32,489 nucleotides of DNA from an uncultured Oscillospiraceae bacterium (GCA_905193225.1 CAJJNV010000022.1:1-32489); one strand, 5' to 3'; counted from the first letter of the stretch, positions 7,697-15,606 are shown. The notes: generated by a model from the letters alone, not told the origin. A program made the numbers and translations.

Positions 7697-8800
7697 CTAT
7701 ATGTTTAAAATCCAAAGAGGATTTATACGCACGCCGCCTATCCTTATTTCAAAGTGGAGGTGAGGGCCGGTGGAGACGCCGGTGTTTCCCGAAAGGGCTA
7801 TGGTCTGACCCTGGGAAACCGTTTCGTCCTTTGCGACGGCTACCTTGCTTAAATGGGCATATTTTGTGTCTACCTTTTCGCTGTGGGAAAGGGTGACGAA
7901 ATTTCCGGCCGAGGAATTGTATCCCGTGTCCTTGACCACCCCCGGCAGGGCGGCCTTTACCGGAGTACCGCTTTCAACGCCGATGTCAATGCCGCCGTGC
8001 AAAAGATTGGTGCCGTATATGGGATGTATGCGGTAGCCAAAATCCGAGGTCAGCTGACCGTCTACCGGCATAATAATGTTGTTGACGGGGGAGGAGCTGC
8101 CGCTTTTTGAACCGGAAAACGCAGCTGTGTTTGCGGTGCCGTTGTCGGAACTTCCTTCCGATGAATTGCAGTCCTTTGACCAAAGAAGGGTTGAATTTTT
8201 GCCCGCAAGGTTGCTTTTTTGAAGAAGATTTTCAGCTGCGCTGCCGTTTTGTGTTCCTGTTTCAGAAGAAGGGAAAGATACGCCCTGATCGTTTGACGGA
8301 TCGTTGGATTGTCCCGGCTGCTGTCCGTCCGATTGAAGGCCCGGCTGCGCATTTGTCTGATTGCCTGTCTGATCATTTATCTGCCCGTCTGATGCTCCGC
8401 TTGCGAAGCCTTCTCCCGTCGACCCATCGTTCAAAACGCCCGCTGTCCCGCCGTTTTCAAAGCCTGCTGTTTGGCCATTTGCCGAACCGGTTGGGCTATC
8501 GGGTGTAGCGACTGATTGATTGACTTCGCTTTTATAAACGGCCGACGACAGTGCCGATCTTACCTCCTCGACCGTCATACTGTGAAAAACCGTTTGCTTC
8601 ATTTTTTCACTCGCAGTCGAAAAAACCTCTCCGCCTATGGCTTTAAGCCCGAAAACACACAAAATTCCCAAGGCGCAAACGGCCGATTGAAACAGCAAAA
8701 GCCTGACCTTTGGATCCTTAGGCTTTTTGGCGTTTTGTTCCGGCGTGTCGTCTATGTCGGGAAGGCTTTCCCGATATTGATAGTTTTCATTTAAATCCAC
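7697..8800 (-). CDS. membrane-anchored M23 (LytM) protein, SpoIVFA-like
   Basis: The protein has 367 residues from GTG 8800, chosen because GGGAG sits eight bases upstream; the in-frame GTG at 8807-8809 overlaps that ribosome site. Order of parts: an acidic cytoplasmic start, one membrane segment (about 32-55), a low-complexity Gly/Ser/Asn/Gln linker (about 95-240), and a C-terminal M23 domain. The zinc ligands look intact: H268-x3-D272 in LHGGIDIG, H316 in KYAHLS, and H347/H349 in GPHLHFEI. With the SpoIVFB-like gene 14 bases downstream, a SpoIVFA-type role (regulating the M50 protease at the forespore membrane) is the best guess. A SpoIIQ-like role or true peptidoglycan endopeptidase activity are alternatives, since the catalytic residues are kept. 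Confidence 0.75.
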   Translation of the reverse strand: MDLNENYQYRESLPDIDDTPEQNAKKPKDPKVRLLLFQSAVCALGILCVFGLKAIGGEVFSTASEKMKQTVFHSMTVEEVRSALSSAVYKSEVNQSVATPDSPTGSANGQTAGFENGGTAGVLNDGSTGEGFASGASDGQINDQTGNQTNAQPGLQSDGQQPGQSNDPSNDQGVSFPSSETGTQNGSAAENLLQKSNLAGKNSTLLWSKDCNSSEGSSDNGTANTAAFSGSKSGSSSPVNNIIMPVDGQLTSDFGYRIHPIYGTNLLHGGIDIGVESGTPVKAALPGVVKDTGYNSSAGNFVTLSHSEKVDTKYAHLSKVAVAKDETVSQGQTIALSGNTGVSTGPHLHFEIRIGGVRINPLWILNI

Positions 8801-8819
8801 AAAAATCACTCCCGTTTAA

Positions 8820-8848
8820 TTTATATGACGGGCTGTCCTTTAAAATGC
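8820..8848 (-). promoter_or_regulatory. sigma-E-like sporulation promoter
   Basis: On the minus strand GCATTTT (8848-8842), a 14-base spacer and CATATAAA (8827-8820) resemble the mother-cell sigma-E pattern (about GCATATT, 14-15 bases, CATACAAT). It lies just upstream of the M23/M50 pair, whose B. subtilis counterpart is sigma-E controlled. The implied leader is only about 13 bases, which is a caveat. No good sigma-A promoter was seen here on this strand. Confidence 0.45.
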
Positions 8849-8850
8849 TC

Positions 8851-8879
8851 TTGACAAATGACTTTTAAGGGGATATTAT
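8851..8879 (+). promoter_or_regulatory. rnpB promoter
   Basis: TTGACA (8851-8856), a 17-base spacer and TATTAT (8874-8879) stand about 38 bases before the first RNase P helix. It is divergent from the sporulation-type promoter, only two bases away. Confidence 0.8.
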
Positions 8880-8916
8880 TTTATTAAGAATTGGCGGGGT
8901 CAAACCCTGCTTTCTT

Positions 8917-9254
8917 AACCGAGCGGACTGAGCAGTCGCGTGCACCTTTTGGTGTATGAGGAAAGTCCGAGCCCCGCAGGACAGGATAACGGCTAACGGC
9001 CGCCGAGGGTGACCTTAGGGAAAGTGCAACAGAGATATACCGCCGAGAAATCGGTAAGGGTGGAAAGGCGAGGTAAGAGCTCACCGGAACGCGGGGAACC
9101 GCGTTGCCCTGTAAACCCTATCCGGAGCAACATCAACTGGGACGATACGCTTGTCCGGCGTGTTCCGAAAGATGGCTTGAGCGGCGGGAGCAATCCCCCG
9201 TCGAGATAGATGACTGCTTTCAACAGAACTCGGCTTATAGGTTCGGTCGGTTTG
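8917..9254 (+). ncRNA. rnpB: RNase P RNA, type A
   Basis: This is the catalytic RNA that matures tRNA 5' ends. The universal core is visible: GAGGAAAGTCCGAGC (near 8959), GGCTAACGGCC (8991-9001), and the 3' segment ACAGAACTCGGCTTAT (9223-9238). Helix P1 can form between AACCGAGCGGAC at 8917-8928 and GGTTCGGTCGGTT at 9240-9252. The overall length (about 340 bases) and motif order fit the ancestral type A. The exact ends are estimated from P1 pairing. Protein frames called across this stretch are not genes. Confidence 0.95.
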
Positions 9255-9265
9255 CGATTTTCGCA

Positions 9266-9302
9266 AAAACAGATCTTCGTTTCTTCGGAGATCTGTTTTT
9301 TT
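9266..9302 (+). terminator. rnpB terminator
   Basis: AAAACAGATCTTCG (9266-9279) pairs with CGGAGATCTGTTTT (9286-9299) with one G-U wobble, followed by a T-run to 9302. Confidence 0.9.
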
Positions 9303-9385
9303 GTTGGTTTTAAAATCTGTCGAGATGTTCGTCTGCGCCGCCTTATAGGCGAAGGTGTGCCGTTATAAAGGCTGTCTGGAAATAT

Positions 9386-9431
9386 AAAAACACCGCGGAA
9401 AGTTGTTTTTTTAACCTTCTGCGGTGTTTTT
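9386..9431 (-). terminator. terminator of the flavodoxin gene
   Basis: AAAAACACCGC-GGAAAGTT (9386-9404) pairs imperfectly with AACCTTCTGCGGTGTTTTT (9413-9431). Read on the minus strand it is followed by TTTTTATATTT, about 75 bases after the flavodoxin stop. The rest of 9303-9505 shows nothing else. Confidence 0.65.
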
Positions 9432-9505
9432 GCAAGTAAAACAAATTAAAGATATTGCTTGGATTTGCCGTGCGTATGAAACGCACTGAGTTAAGGGATT
9501 AAGTC

Positions 9506-9973
9506 TTAAAATTTCTCGGCAAAGGCCTTAAGTTCGGCGGAGGACATACGGTTTACGACCTTGCCCTCAACCACCTTTGCGCCTTTAAAAGAGGGAATAA
9601 GTTCCTCGGTGGTTTTGCCCATTCCGCTTCCGCCCGATGTGGCAAAGGGAACGATGGTTTTACCCGAGAAATTATAGCTTTCGCCGAAGGTGTTAATAAT
9701 AGTCGGCGCAACATACCACCAGATGGGGAATCCTACGAATATCGTGTCGTATTCCGAAAGATCGAGAGTCTTTTTGACCATCTCGGGACGAAAGCTTTTG
9801 TTCTTCATTTCCACCGTGCTGCGGCTTGAGGAATTTGTCCAGTCGAGATCGGCCTTTGTGTAGGCTTCTTTTGGCTCAATCTCAAAAAGATCTGCACCGA
9901 TCTCCTTCGCAAGAGTCTCCGCTGTTGATTTTGTTACTCCGCTTGCCGAAAAATATGCTACAAGTTTTTTCAT
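9506..9973 (-). CDS. flavodoxin family protein
   Basis: The 155-residue cytosolic FMN protein is expected to carry electrons or act as an NAD(P)H-linked reductase. The N-terminal KLVAYFSASGVTKSTAETLA (3-22) is the FMN phosphate-binding loop. DTIFVGFPIWWYVAPTIINTF is the second flavin-contact region, and PFATSGGSGMGKT is the third loop, as in the short flavodoxin_4 type. GGAGG lies eight bases before the ATG. It lies 113 bases downstream of the phosphodiesterase gene on the same strand and ends before a terminator at 9386-9431. The redox partner cannot be named from the context. Confidence 0.9.
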   Translation of the reverse strand: MKKLVAYFSASGVTKSTAETLAKEIGADLFEIEPKEAYTKADLDWTNSSSRSTVEMKNKSFRPEMVKKTLDLSEYDTIFVGFPIWWYVAPTIINTFGESYNFSGKTIVPFATSGGSGMGKTTEELIPSFKGAKVVEGKVVNRMSSAELKAFAEKF

Positions 9974-10086
9974 AAAAAAGACCTCCGTTAAAATTTTGCG
10001 GGTTAATTACTTTGAATTTTTATCCGATCGTTGATCAGTCCCTGTATCAATGAGATGCCGACGGGCGGAATGCGTCAGTGTGCGGT

Positions 10087-11127
10087 TCAGGCAAAATAGC
10101 CTTCGGGAACGGGAAAGTCGCAGCTGTCGCTTTGGCAAACTCCCAGCGCCCGCAAAACCACTGCGGCCATAGTTGCGGTATGGAAGTCCTCGCTTTCAAG
10201 CTTGCCCGATTTAAGGCCCTTGCCCACGGCAATGTAGGAATTAAGGCGCTCCTTGTCGTCGTTTCCGCCGTGGCCGTGGCCGATTCCGCCGTGATCGGTG
10301 AGGATTATGAAGAGGGTGTCGTCTTTTCTACCGCTTTTCTCTATTGCCTCATATATGCGCCTGCAGTTTTGCTCGGCCGCCATAATTGCAGAAAGATGCT
10401 CCTTAGAGCCATATCCTCCGTGATGTCCCGCTTCGTCCACATTGTCGAAGGCAATGAAGGTGAAAAGGGAACGGTCGGTTAAAAGCTTTGAAACAATTTG
10501 ATCGGTGAGGGAATTGTCGTCGTTTCTGAATTTTTCAACCCCGATGTTGTGCTCTATTCCGCCGAAATTTATCGGCTCCCAGTTGACGAAGGAACAAAGC
10601 TTTGCAAAGGGATATTTGTCTCTCAAAAATTTAAAAACCGAGGGATAATCGCTGTTATCGGGAGCGGGAGTCACCGAAAGCTTTTCATTGTTATACCCAT
10701 GTTTCTCAGGACCTACACCTTTAAGCATGGCGCACCAGTTTTCGGCCGAAATGGTGGGAAGCACCGACAGGGCGGTATCTGTGTAAAGGGCGTTTTTATC
10801 CTTTCTCAAGGCGTCAAAAAAAGGCGTGTCGGCAAGGCGGTCGTAATTCCCCATTCCGTCGATTCCGGCAACCACCACATGTTTAAAGAGGGGAGAAGGG
10901 CCTTCCGCTTTCTTTGCAAGAAAGTTTATCGAATCGAAAAGGTTTCCCGACAGCTCATCGAGAGTTGCTTCGGGCATGGTTTCGGCTTTTGTGACCACCG
11001 AGAGGGCGCGGTTATAAGCGTTTTCAAAGTTTTCGCGGGAGGTGTTTTCAAGATCCGCAAAAACACTTGTTTCTTTTATTTTCTTTGCCTTTTCTATGGC
11101 GGATTTATATTTTTCGAGAGATGTCAT
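10087..11127 (-). CDS. alkaline phosphatase superfamily phosphodiesterase with N-terminal helical (FIVAR-like) segment
   Basis: Residues 80-346 form a type I phosphodiesterase/nucleotide pyrophosphatase-like fold. Metal site: GIDGMG with Asp90. Nucleophile: Thr125 in PTISAENW. Further metal ligands: Asp228/Asp231/His235 in FDNVDEAGHHGG and Asp278/His279 in TDHGGIGHGHGG. Residues 1-72 are predicted helical and resemble a FIVAR module (repeating Lys/Glu-rich helices with NAY and ATLDEL). No signal peptide or membrane segment is visible, so a cytosolic location is inferred, although FIVAR modules are usually extracellular. AGGAG precedes the ATG. Its own promoter candidate is at 11227-11255. The substrate is unknown; nucleotide, phospholipid headgroup or sugar phosphodiesters are possible. 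Confidence 0.8.
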   Translation of the reverse strand: MTSLEKYKSAIEKAKKIKETSVFADLENTSRENFENAYNRALSVVTKAETMPEATLDELSGNLFDSINFLAKKAEGPSPLFKHVVVAGIDGMGNYDRLADTPFFDALRKDKNALYTDTALSVLPTISAENWCAMLKGVGPEKHGYNNEKLSVTPAPDNSDYPSVFKFLRDKYPFAKLCSFVNWEPINFGGIEHNIGVEKFRNDDNSLTDQIVSKLLTDRSLFTFIAFDNVDEAGHHGGYGSKEHLSAIMAAEQNCRRIYEAIEKSGRKDDTLFIILTDHGGIGHGHGGNDDKERLNSYIAVGKGLKSGKLESEDFHTATMAAVVLRALGVCQSDSCDFPVPEGYFA

Positions 11128-11226
11128 TTGGTTTTGCTCCTTTTTGTCGGAAAGTGTTCCGATGTTTATAAAATCATTGTGTCGGGAATAAAACAGACTG
11201 TTGCCGGTTCATTTCCACTCCACAAT

Positions 11227-11255
11227 ATTTTACCACAAAAACAAATTCTTTGCAA
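11227..11255 (-). promoter_or_regulatory. promoter of the phosphodiesterase gene
   Basis: On the minus strand TTGCAA (11255-11250), a 17-base spacer and TAAAAT (11232-11227) stand about 100 bases before the ATG at 11127. It lies just past the galU terminator. Confidence 0.45.
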
Positions 11256-11262
11256 CAAAGAA

Positions 11263-11292
11263 TAAGAAAAACGGAGGGCAAAAGCCCTCCGT
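11263..11292 (-). terminator. galU terminator
   Basis: ACGGAGGGC and GCCCTCCGT (11271-11279 and 11284-11292) form a perfect 9-bp stem with a four-base loop. On the minus strand it is followed by TTTTTCTT, nine bases after the galU stop. Confidence 0.9.
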
Positions 11293-11300
11293 CTGATGTG

Positions 11301-12170
11301 TTATAATGTTTTGACAAGCTCTTTGAGATAGGCCTTGAAATCCTCGCCGATTTCAGGGTGGTTTAAAGCAACCTCACAGCCGGCCTGCATTATTCCGAGC
11401 TTGTTGCCCATATCATAGCGCTTGCCGGTAAATTCCACTGCAATCATGGATTTTTCCCTTGCGGTGGTCTTCATAGCGTCGGTAAGCTGAAGCTCGCCGC
11501 CTGCGCCGAGAGGTGTACGCTCGAGAATGTCGAAAATTTCGGGTTCAAGAACGCATCTTCCCAAAATCGAATAGAGCGAAAGCACCTTGTCGGGAGTGGG
11601 TTTTTCGACCATGTCGGTTACCTTAAAAATTCTGTCCTCAAGGGGATCAACCTTTAGGGAACTGTATTTCCCGATGGCCTCGGGAGAAACCTTGTTTACT
11701 CCCACAACGCCCTTGCCGTATTTGTCGTATGCACGGCAGAGCTGGGAAATGGCGGGATCATCGCCTATGATGACATCATCACCGTAAAGAACTGCAAAGG
11801 GGTCGTTTCCAATGAAGGAACGGGCCTGAAGAACGGCGTGCCCCAGTCCCCTGGTCACCTTCTGGCGAAGGAAGAATATGTTGGCCATAGAGGCAATGTC
11901 CCCAAGCTCTTTAAGCATATCCTCCCGTCCGCCCTTTGCCTTTAAAGCGGCTTCAAGCTCGACGGCGTGGTCGAAGTGATCCTCGATTATACCCTTTCCG
12001 CGGTTGGTGATTATGAGAATGTCGGTAATTCCGGCACGCACAGCCTCTTCAACAATGTATTGAATGGCCGGCTTGTCAACGATGTTGAGCATCTCCTTGG
12101 GGCAGGCCTTTGAAGCGGGAAGAACTCTGGTTCCGAGTCCCGCTGCCGGTATAACAGCTTTTTTCACCAT
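11301..12170 (-). CDS. galU: UTP--glucose-1-phosphate uridylyltransferase
   Basis: The enzyme makes UDP-glucose from UTP and glucose-1-phosphate for cell-surface glycan and galactose pathways. It has 289 residues. The nucleotidyltransferase signature VIPAAGLGTRVLPASKACPK is at residues 5-24, followed by KEMLNIVDKPAIQYIVEEA, the DDVIIGDDPA block and VEKP. ATG 12170 is chosen because AGAGGAG lies eight bases upstream and the protein then begins exactly at the conserved MVKKAVIPAAG; a longer frame up to 12284 overlaps the neighbouring gene and has no matching family sequence. It follows the RING/DUF2628 gene by 65 bases and ends at a strong terminator. Confidence 0.95.
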   Translation of the reverse strand: MVKKAVIPAAGLGTRVLPASKACPKEMLNIVDKPAIQYIVEEAVRAGITDILIITNRGKGIIEDHFDHAVELEAALKAKGGREDMLKELGDIASMANIFFLRQKVTRGLGHAVLQARSFIGNDPFAVLYGDDVIIGDDPAISQLCRAYDKYGKGVVGVNKVSPEAIGKYSSLKVDPLEDRIFKVTDMVEKPTPDKVLSLYSILGRCVLEPEIFDILERTPLGAGGELQLTDAMKTTAREKSMIAVEFTGKRYDMGNKLGIMQAGCEVALNHPEIGEDFKAYLKELVKTL

Positions 12171-12235
12171 TTTTAAATCTCCTCTTTTTGTATAAATTGT
12201 TGGTAATCGGTAAGATGTTTTTAAATTTCCGCCCG

Positions 12236-13354
12236 CTATATCAGGGTTGAAAGAAGCGGCGAAAGGAAGCTTACGGCACACCAAAGGGCAACCGGAGCAA
12301 AGATGTTGACTCCGCCGCGCTTTCTCAGCTCAAGGGGAAAATCCTCGCTTTCTGCGGCCCGGGCGTCTTTTATTATCGACAGACACTTCTTCTTATAAAT
12401 GTAGTCGCCGAAAAGCCCGAAAAGTATGCGGGATATAAGGGTCAGTCCCGCTCCTATGGCAAAAACCACAATGAATTTCAGCGGAGCGTTTTTGAGTATC
12501 TGTTCGCCAAGCTCGTAATAGTTTATGGTGGAAGCAGAGCTGGATATTTTAATGAGTGTGTCGTCGAGAAGGGACATCATAAGACCGCAGATCAGGCTGA
12601 GTGTGGCCGAGAGGGTGCCTGCAATGTAGCACTTGCGGTAAAAGAACCAGTAAGGTCCCAGGAAAAATGCCGCCCAGTTCCAGTCGGTGCGATTTTTTCC
12701 GCAATTTTTAAGGCCGGTGAATTTAGGAATGTAACGCTGGGTGTTTACGGTTACGGTAAGAGCTACCGTCTGAGCCTTTTCACCATCGATGTCGGTTTGA
12801 GGCTCCACTCCGCCCAAAGGATCAAAGCGGTTATATCCGTTAAAGGTGCCCTGCCCGAAGGGATCAAATTTCTGAGTGTCGTTTCCGTGTTCGTTGGAAT
12901 ATACCGGCGGGAAGATGTATCCGCAGTTGGGACAGGTGTTATTGACCGGCGTAACAATGTTACGGCACTGGGGGCATATTCTGCCGATGGTGGTGCCACC
13001 GCTTTTATAGGGGCCTTGATTGTATGGGCTTTGGCCGTAGGGATTTTGATTATATGGATTCTGATCGTATGGATTTCCGTTATAAGGATTTTGGCCAAAA
13101 TTTCCGAAAGGCGGGAAGCCCTTTTGATTCTGAGTTTCTTTGCTTTCTTCGTTTTGTTCCGGCTCGACGGGTTTGGGCGGTTCTCTCCACTGGCTTTCGG
13201 TGCCGTGGAATTGCTCATAGGCGCAGTGCCCGATCTGATTGTAGCATTCCCTGTGATGGGGAGCTCCGCACACGGGACAAACGACAATGTCGTCGTCATC
13301 CTTGAATTTTACCTTACACACGGGGCAGCAAAGTCCCGAATATCGGCTTTCTAT
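12236..13354 (-). CDS. prokaryotic RING-finger / DUF2628 membrane protein
   Basis: Order of parts: an N-terminal treble-clef/RING-like zinc domain (CPVCKVKF, VVCPVCGAPHHRECY, HCAYEQFHG); a Pro/Asn/Gln-Tyr repeat linker (FGQNP YNGNP YDQNP and so on); a second zinc ribbon (CPQC, CPNCGYIFPP); and a DUF2628 region, WNWAAFFLGPYWFFYRKCY, with about three membrane helices. The function is unknown; zinc-ribbon/DUF2628 proteins are common membrane proteins in Clostridia. The start is unusual. No ATG fits; a strong AGAGGTGAT lies eight bases before ATA 13354, which puts the start at ESRYSGLCCPVC as in relatives. TTG 13381 has no ribosome site and overlaps a TATAAA-like box; GTG 13363 is inside the ribosome site. 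Confidence 0.75.
   Translation of the reverse strand: MESRYSGLCCPVCKVKFKDDDDIVVCPVCGAPHHRECYNQIGHCAYEQFHGTESQWREPPKPVEPEQNEESKETQNQKGFPPFGNFGQNPYNGNPYDQNPYNQNPYGQSPYNQGPYKSGGTTIGRICPQCRNIVTPVNNTCPNCGYIFPPVYSNEHGNDTQKFDPFGQGTFNGYNRFDPLGGVEPQTDIDGEKAQTVALTVTVNTQRYIPKFTGLKNCGKNRTDWNWAAFFLGPYWFFYRKCYIAGTLSATLSLICGLMMSLLDDTLIKISSSASTINYYELGEQILKNAPLKFIVVFAIGAGLTLISRILFGLFGDYIYKKKCLSIIKDARAAESEDFPLELRKRGGVNIFAPVALWCAVSFLSPLLSTLI
13011..13100 (-). repeat. six tandem 15-bp units encoding a Tyr-Asn-Gln-Asn-Pro linker
   Basis: Six in-frame 15-base units begin at 13011, 13026, 13041, 13056, 13071 and 13086 (GGATT-TTGATTATAT type). On the minus strand they encode pentapeptides of the form Y-x-Q/G-x-P between the two zinc domains. 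Such units can change in number by slippage. Confidence 0.8.
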
Positions 13355-13477
13355 GATAATCACCTCTTGAATAAAAAGCAATGTTTTATACTAATGGAAG
13401 GGGATTGCACCTTGCGGGGATGAACTGCGTTTTGACAGGCGGGTCATATCAATCAGGTGCATCAACTTAATGACCAC

Positions 13478-13490
13478 TGTAATGATTACA
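13478..13490. promoter_or_regulatory. dyad operator candidate TGTAAT-N-ATTACA
   Basis: A perfect 6-bp inverted repeat around one central base lies in the divergent 13355-13702 gap between the RING/DUF2628 gene and prfB. The rest of that gap is very A/T-rich (13491-13620) and otherwise holds only the prfB promoter. No regulator is known for this dyad. Confidence 0.25.
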
Positions 13491-13634
13491 TCGATCACTA
13501 CACATTCTACTATTAAATTGTGAATTTTTCAATGATAAGATATGCATTTTTTAAATATAATTGTAAATATATTTTTTTCAAAAAGAGCCAAAAGGAAATT
13601 TTTCAAAAAAATGAGGGCAAAATTCCGTTTTTTC

Positions 13635-13663
13635 TTTACAAAAAGGCCAAAATAAGGTATAAT
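13635..13663 (+). promoter_or_regulatory. prfB promoter
   Basis: TTTACA (13635-13640), a 17-base spacer and a perfect TATAAT (13658-13663), preceded by an A/T-rich stretch that could act as an UP element, stand 40 bases before the prfB ATG. Confidence 0.75.
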
Positions 13664-13702
13664 AAAAAATGATTGCAAAATAGATTTAACAGAGGTAGAA
13701 TT

Positions 13703-14830
13703 ATGCTCCAGTTTGAAGAACAGAAACTCCGGCTGACAGCCGCAAAGGATGAGCTTGACGATCTCGGCGAGGCGCTGGGAATTTCGGCAGCCAAGGAAAA
13801 GATCGCAGAGCTTGAGGCTCAGTCGGCGGCCGAAGGATTTTGGGACGACCTTGAAAACTCTCAGAAGGTGTTAAAAGAAACCAGCAAGCTTAAAAACAAG
13901 GCCGCGGCCTATGAAGGCCTGTGCGGTGATTTCGACGATACCCTGACCCTTATAGAAATGGCTGACGAGGAAGGGGACGAAAGTCTTATTCCCGAAGTGA
14001 CCGAATCGGTGGATCGCGTGCTTAAAACCATTGAGGATATGAGAATGAGCACCCTGCTTTCGGGAGAATACGACGGCAAAAACGCCATTCTGACCTTCCA
14101 CGCGGGAGCGGGCGGAACCGAGGCGCAGGACTGGGCGGAAATGCTTTTCAGAATGTATAACCACTGGGCCGATGCTCACGGCTTTAAGGCCAAAACCATA
14201 GACTATCTCGACGGTGAAGAGGCCGGCCTTAAAAGCGCCGTGCTTCTTATAGAGGGCGAAAATGCCTACGGATATATGAAATCCGAGGCCGGGGTACACC
14301 GCCTTGTCAGGGTTTCTCCCTTCGACAGCAGCGGCCGCCGCCATACCTCCTTTGCCTCTCTTGAGGTTATGCCCGAGATAGACGACAATATGGACGTTGA
14401 AATAAAGGACGAGGATCTTAAGGTCGACACCTACCGTTCCTCGGGAGCCGGCGGACAGCACATCAACAAAACCGATTCGGCCGTGCGTATTACCCACATT
14501 CCCACCGGAATCGTGGTGGCCTGCCAGAATGAGCGCAGCCAGCATCAAAACCGCGAAATGGCAATGAAAATGCTTAAATCCAAGCTCATTGAAATCAAGG
14601 AGAGAGAGCATCTCGAAAAAATCGAGGACATCAAGGGCGTTCAAAAGGAAATCGGTTGGGGATCGCAGATACGTTCCTATGTTTTCATGCCCTACACCAT
14701 GGTTAAGGATCATCGCACGGGATTTGAAATGGGCAATATAAACGCCGTTATGGACGGCGATCTCGACGGATTTATAAACGCCTACTTAAAGGCGGCCAGC
14801 CTCGGAACGCTTGGTCAGAACATTGAATAG
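13703..14830 (+). CDS. prfB: peptide chain release factor 2
   Basis: RF2 recognises UGA and UAA stop codons and triggers peptide release. It has 375 residues. The SPF anticodon-like tripeptide is at 205-207 and the catalytic GGQ at 250-252 (SSGAGGQHINKTDSAVR), the same numbering as E. coli RF2. The start is ATG 13703 with AGAGG upstream; a TTG-initiated extension to 13673 lacks family support. Most bacterial prfB genes need a +1 frameshift at CTT TGA C around codon 26. Here codons 25-27 read CTG GGA ATT, so the frame is continuous and the usual autoregulation is absent. A hydrolase gene follows after eight bases and is probably translationally coupled. Confidence 0.96.
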   Translation: MLQFEEQKLRLTAAKDELDDLGEALGISAAKEKIAELEAQSAAEGFWDDLENSQKVLKETSKLKNKAAAYEGLCGDFDDTLTLIEMADEEGDESLIPEVTESVDRVLKTIEDMRMSTLLSGEYDGKNAILTFHAGAGGTEAQDWAEMLFRMYNHWADAHGFKAKTIDYLDGEEAGLKSAVLLIEGENAYGYMKSEAGVHRLVRVSPFDSSGRRHTSFASLEVMPEIDDNMDVEIKDEDLKVDTYRSSGAGGQHINKTDSAVRITHIPTGIVVACQNERSQHQNREMAMKMLKSKLIEIKEREHLEKIEDIKGVQKEIGWGSQIRSYVFMPYTMVKDHRTGFEMGNINAVMDGDLDGFINAYLKAASLGTLGQNIE

Positions 14831-14838
14831 CGGGTGGT

Positions 14839-15606
14839 TTGTTGTTTACCGAAATTGACGGTTTAAAGATAAGATATAATGTTTCGGGAGAGGGCGAGCC
14901 GGTTGTTTTGCTGCACGGGTGGGGCTCATCTCTCGATGCGTTTGCCGGAATTGAAGGGGTAGTTTCGAAAAAATACAAGGTCATCTCCTTCGACTTTCCG
15001 GGATTCGGTCAAAGTGACATGCCGAAGAAAGCCTGGTGTGTTGAGGATTACGCTCTGCTGACCCTTAAATTCCTCGATTTTTGCGGTGTGAGCGATCCCA
15101 TACTTGTGGGTCATTCCTTCGGCGGAAGGGTCATAATGAAGCTTTGCGGAACCGGCAGAGTGCACCCAAAAAAGATAATTTTCCTCGACGCTGCGGGAGT
15201 AAAGCCCAAAAAGAGCTTTAAATCAAAGTGCAGAACCGCTGCCTTTAAAACAGTAAAGAAATTTTTGAGCTTTCCTCTTTGGAAAAAGCCCTGCGAGCCG
15301 CTTCTTCAAAAGGCACGGGCGCATTTCGGGTCGGCCGATTACAATTCCGCGCCGCCTGTTATGCGGGAAACCCTCGTTAAGGTGGTAAACGAAGATCTGA
15401 CCGACATTCTCGGCGGAATAACCGCGTCGACACTGCTTATTTACGGGGAAAACGATACTGCCACTCCCGTTTCCGATGCAAGAATAATCGAAAGCAAAAT
15501 AAAGGACGCGGGACTTTGCATTATCAAAGGCGCGGGACACTGGGCCTTTGTGGAAAAACCGGGCGAGGTCATCGCCATCATAAAAAGCTTTCTTGAGATA
15601 AACTGA
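14839..15606 (+). CDS. alpha/beta hydrolase
   Basis: The 255-residue cytosolic enzyme has the classical triad: Ser93 in the nucleophile elbow GHSFGG, Asp206 in IYGENDTATP, and His234 in GAGHW. The oxyanion-hole motif is LLHGWGSS (24-31). The basic, Lys/Arg-rich segment 121-151 replaces a full lid domain. The start is TTG (14839 or the adjacent 14842) after GGGTGG; no ATG is available. It is eight bases after prfB and clearly on the same transcript. The substrate is unknown; esterase, lipase-like or C-C hydrolase roles are all possible. Confidence 0.85.
   Translation: MLFTEIDGLKIRYNVSGEGEPVVLLHGWGSSLDAFAGIEGVVSKKYKVISFDFPGFGQSDMPKKAWCVEDYALLTLKFLDFCGVSDPILVGHSFGGRVIMKLCGTGRVHPKKIIFLDAAGVKPKKSFKSKCRTAAFKTVKKFLSFPLWKKPCEPLLQKARAHFGSADYNSAPPVMRETLVKVVNEDLTDILGGITASTLLIYGENDTATPVSDARIIESKIKDAGLCIIKGAGHWAFVEKPGEVIAIIKSFLEIN

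Noticed and set aside
8884..9313. Several short open frames on both strands
   Set aside because: The region is RNase P RNA, with conserved core motifs and its own promoter and terminator.
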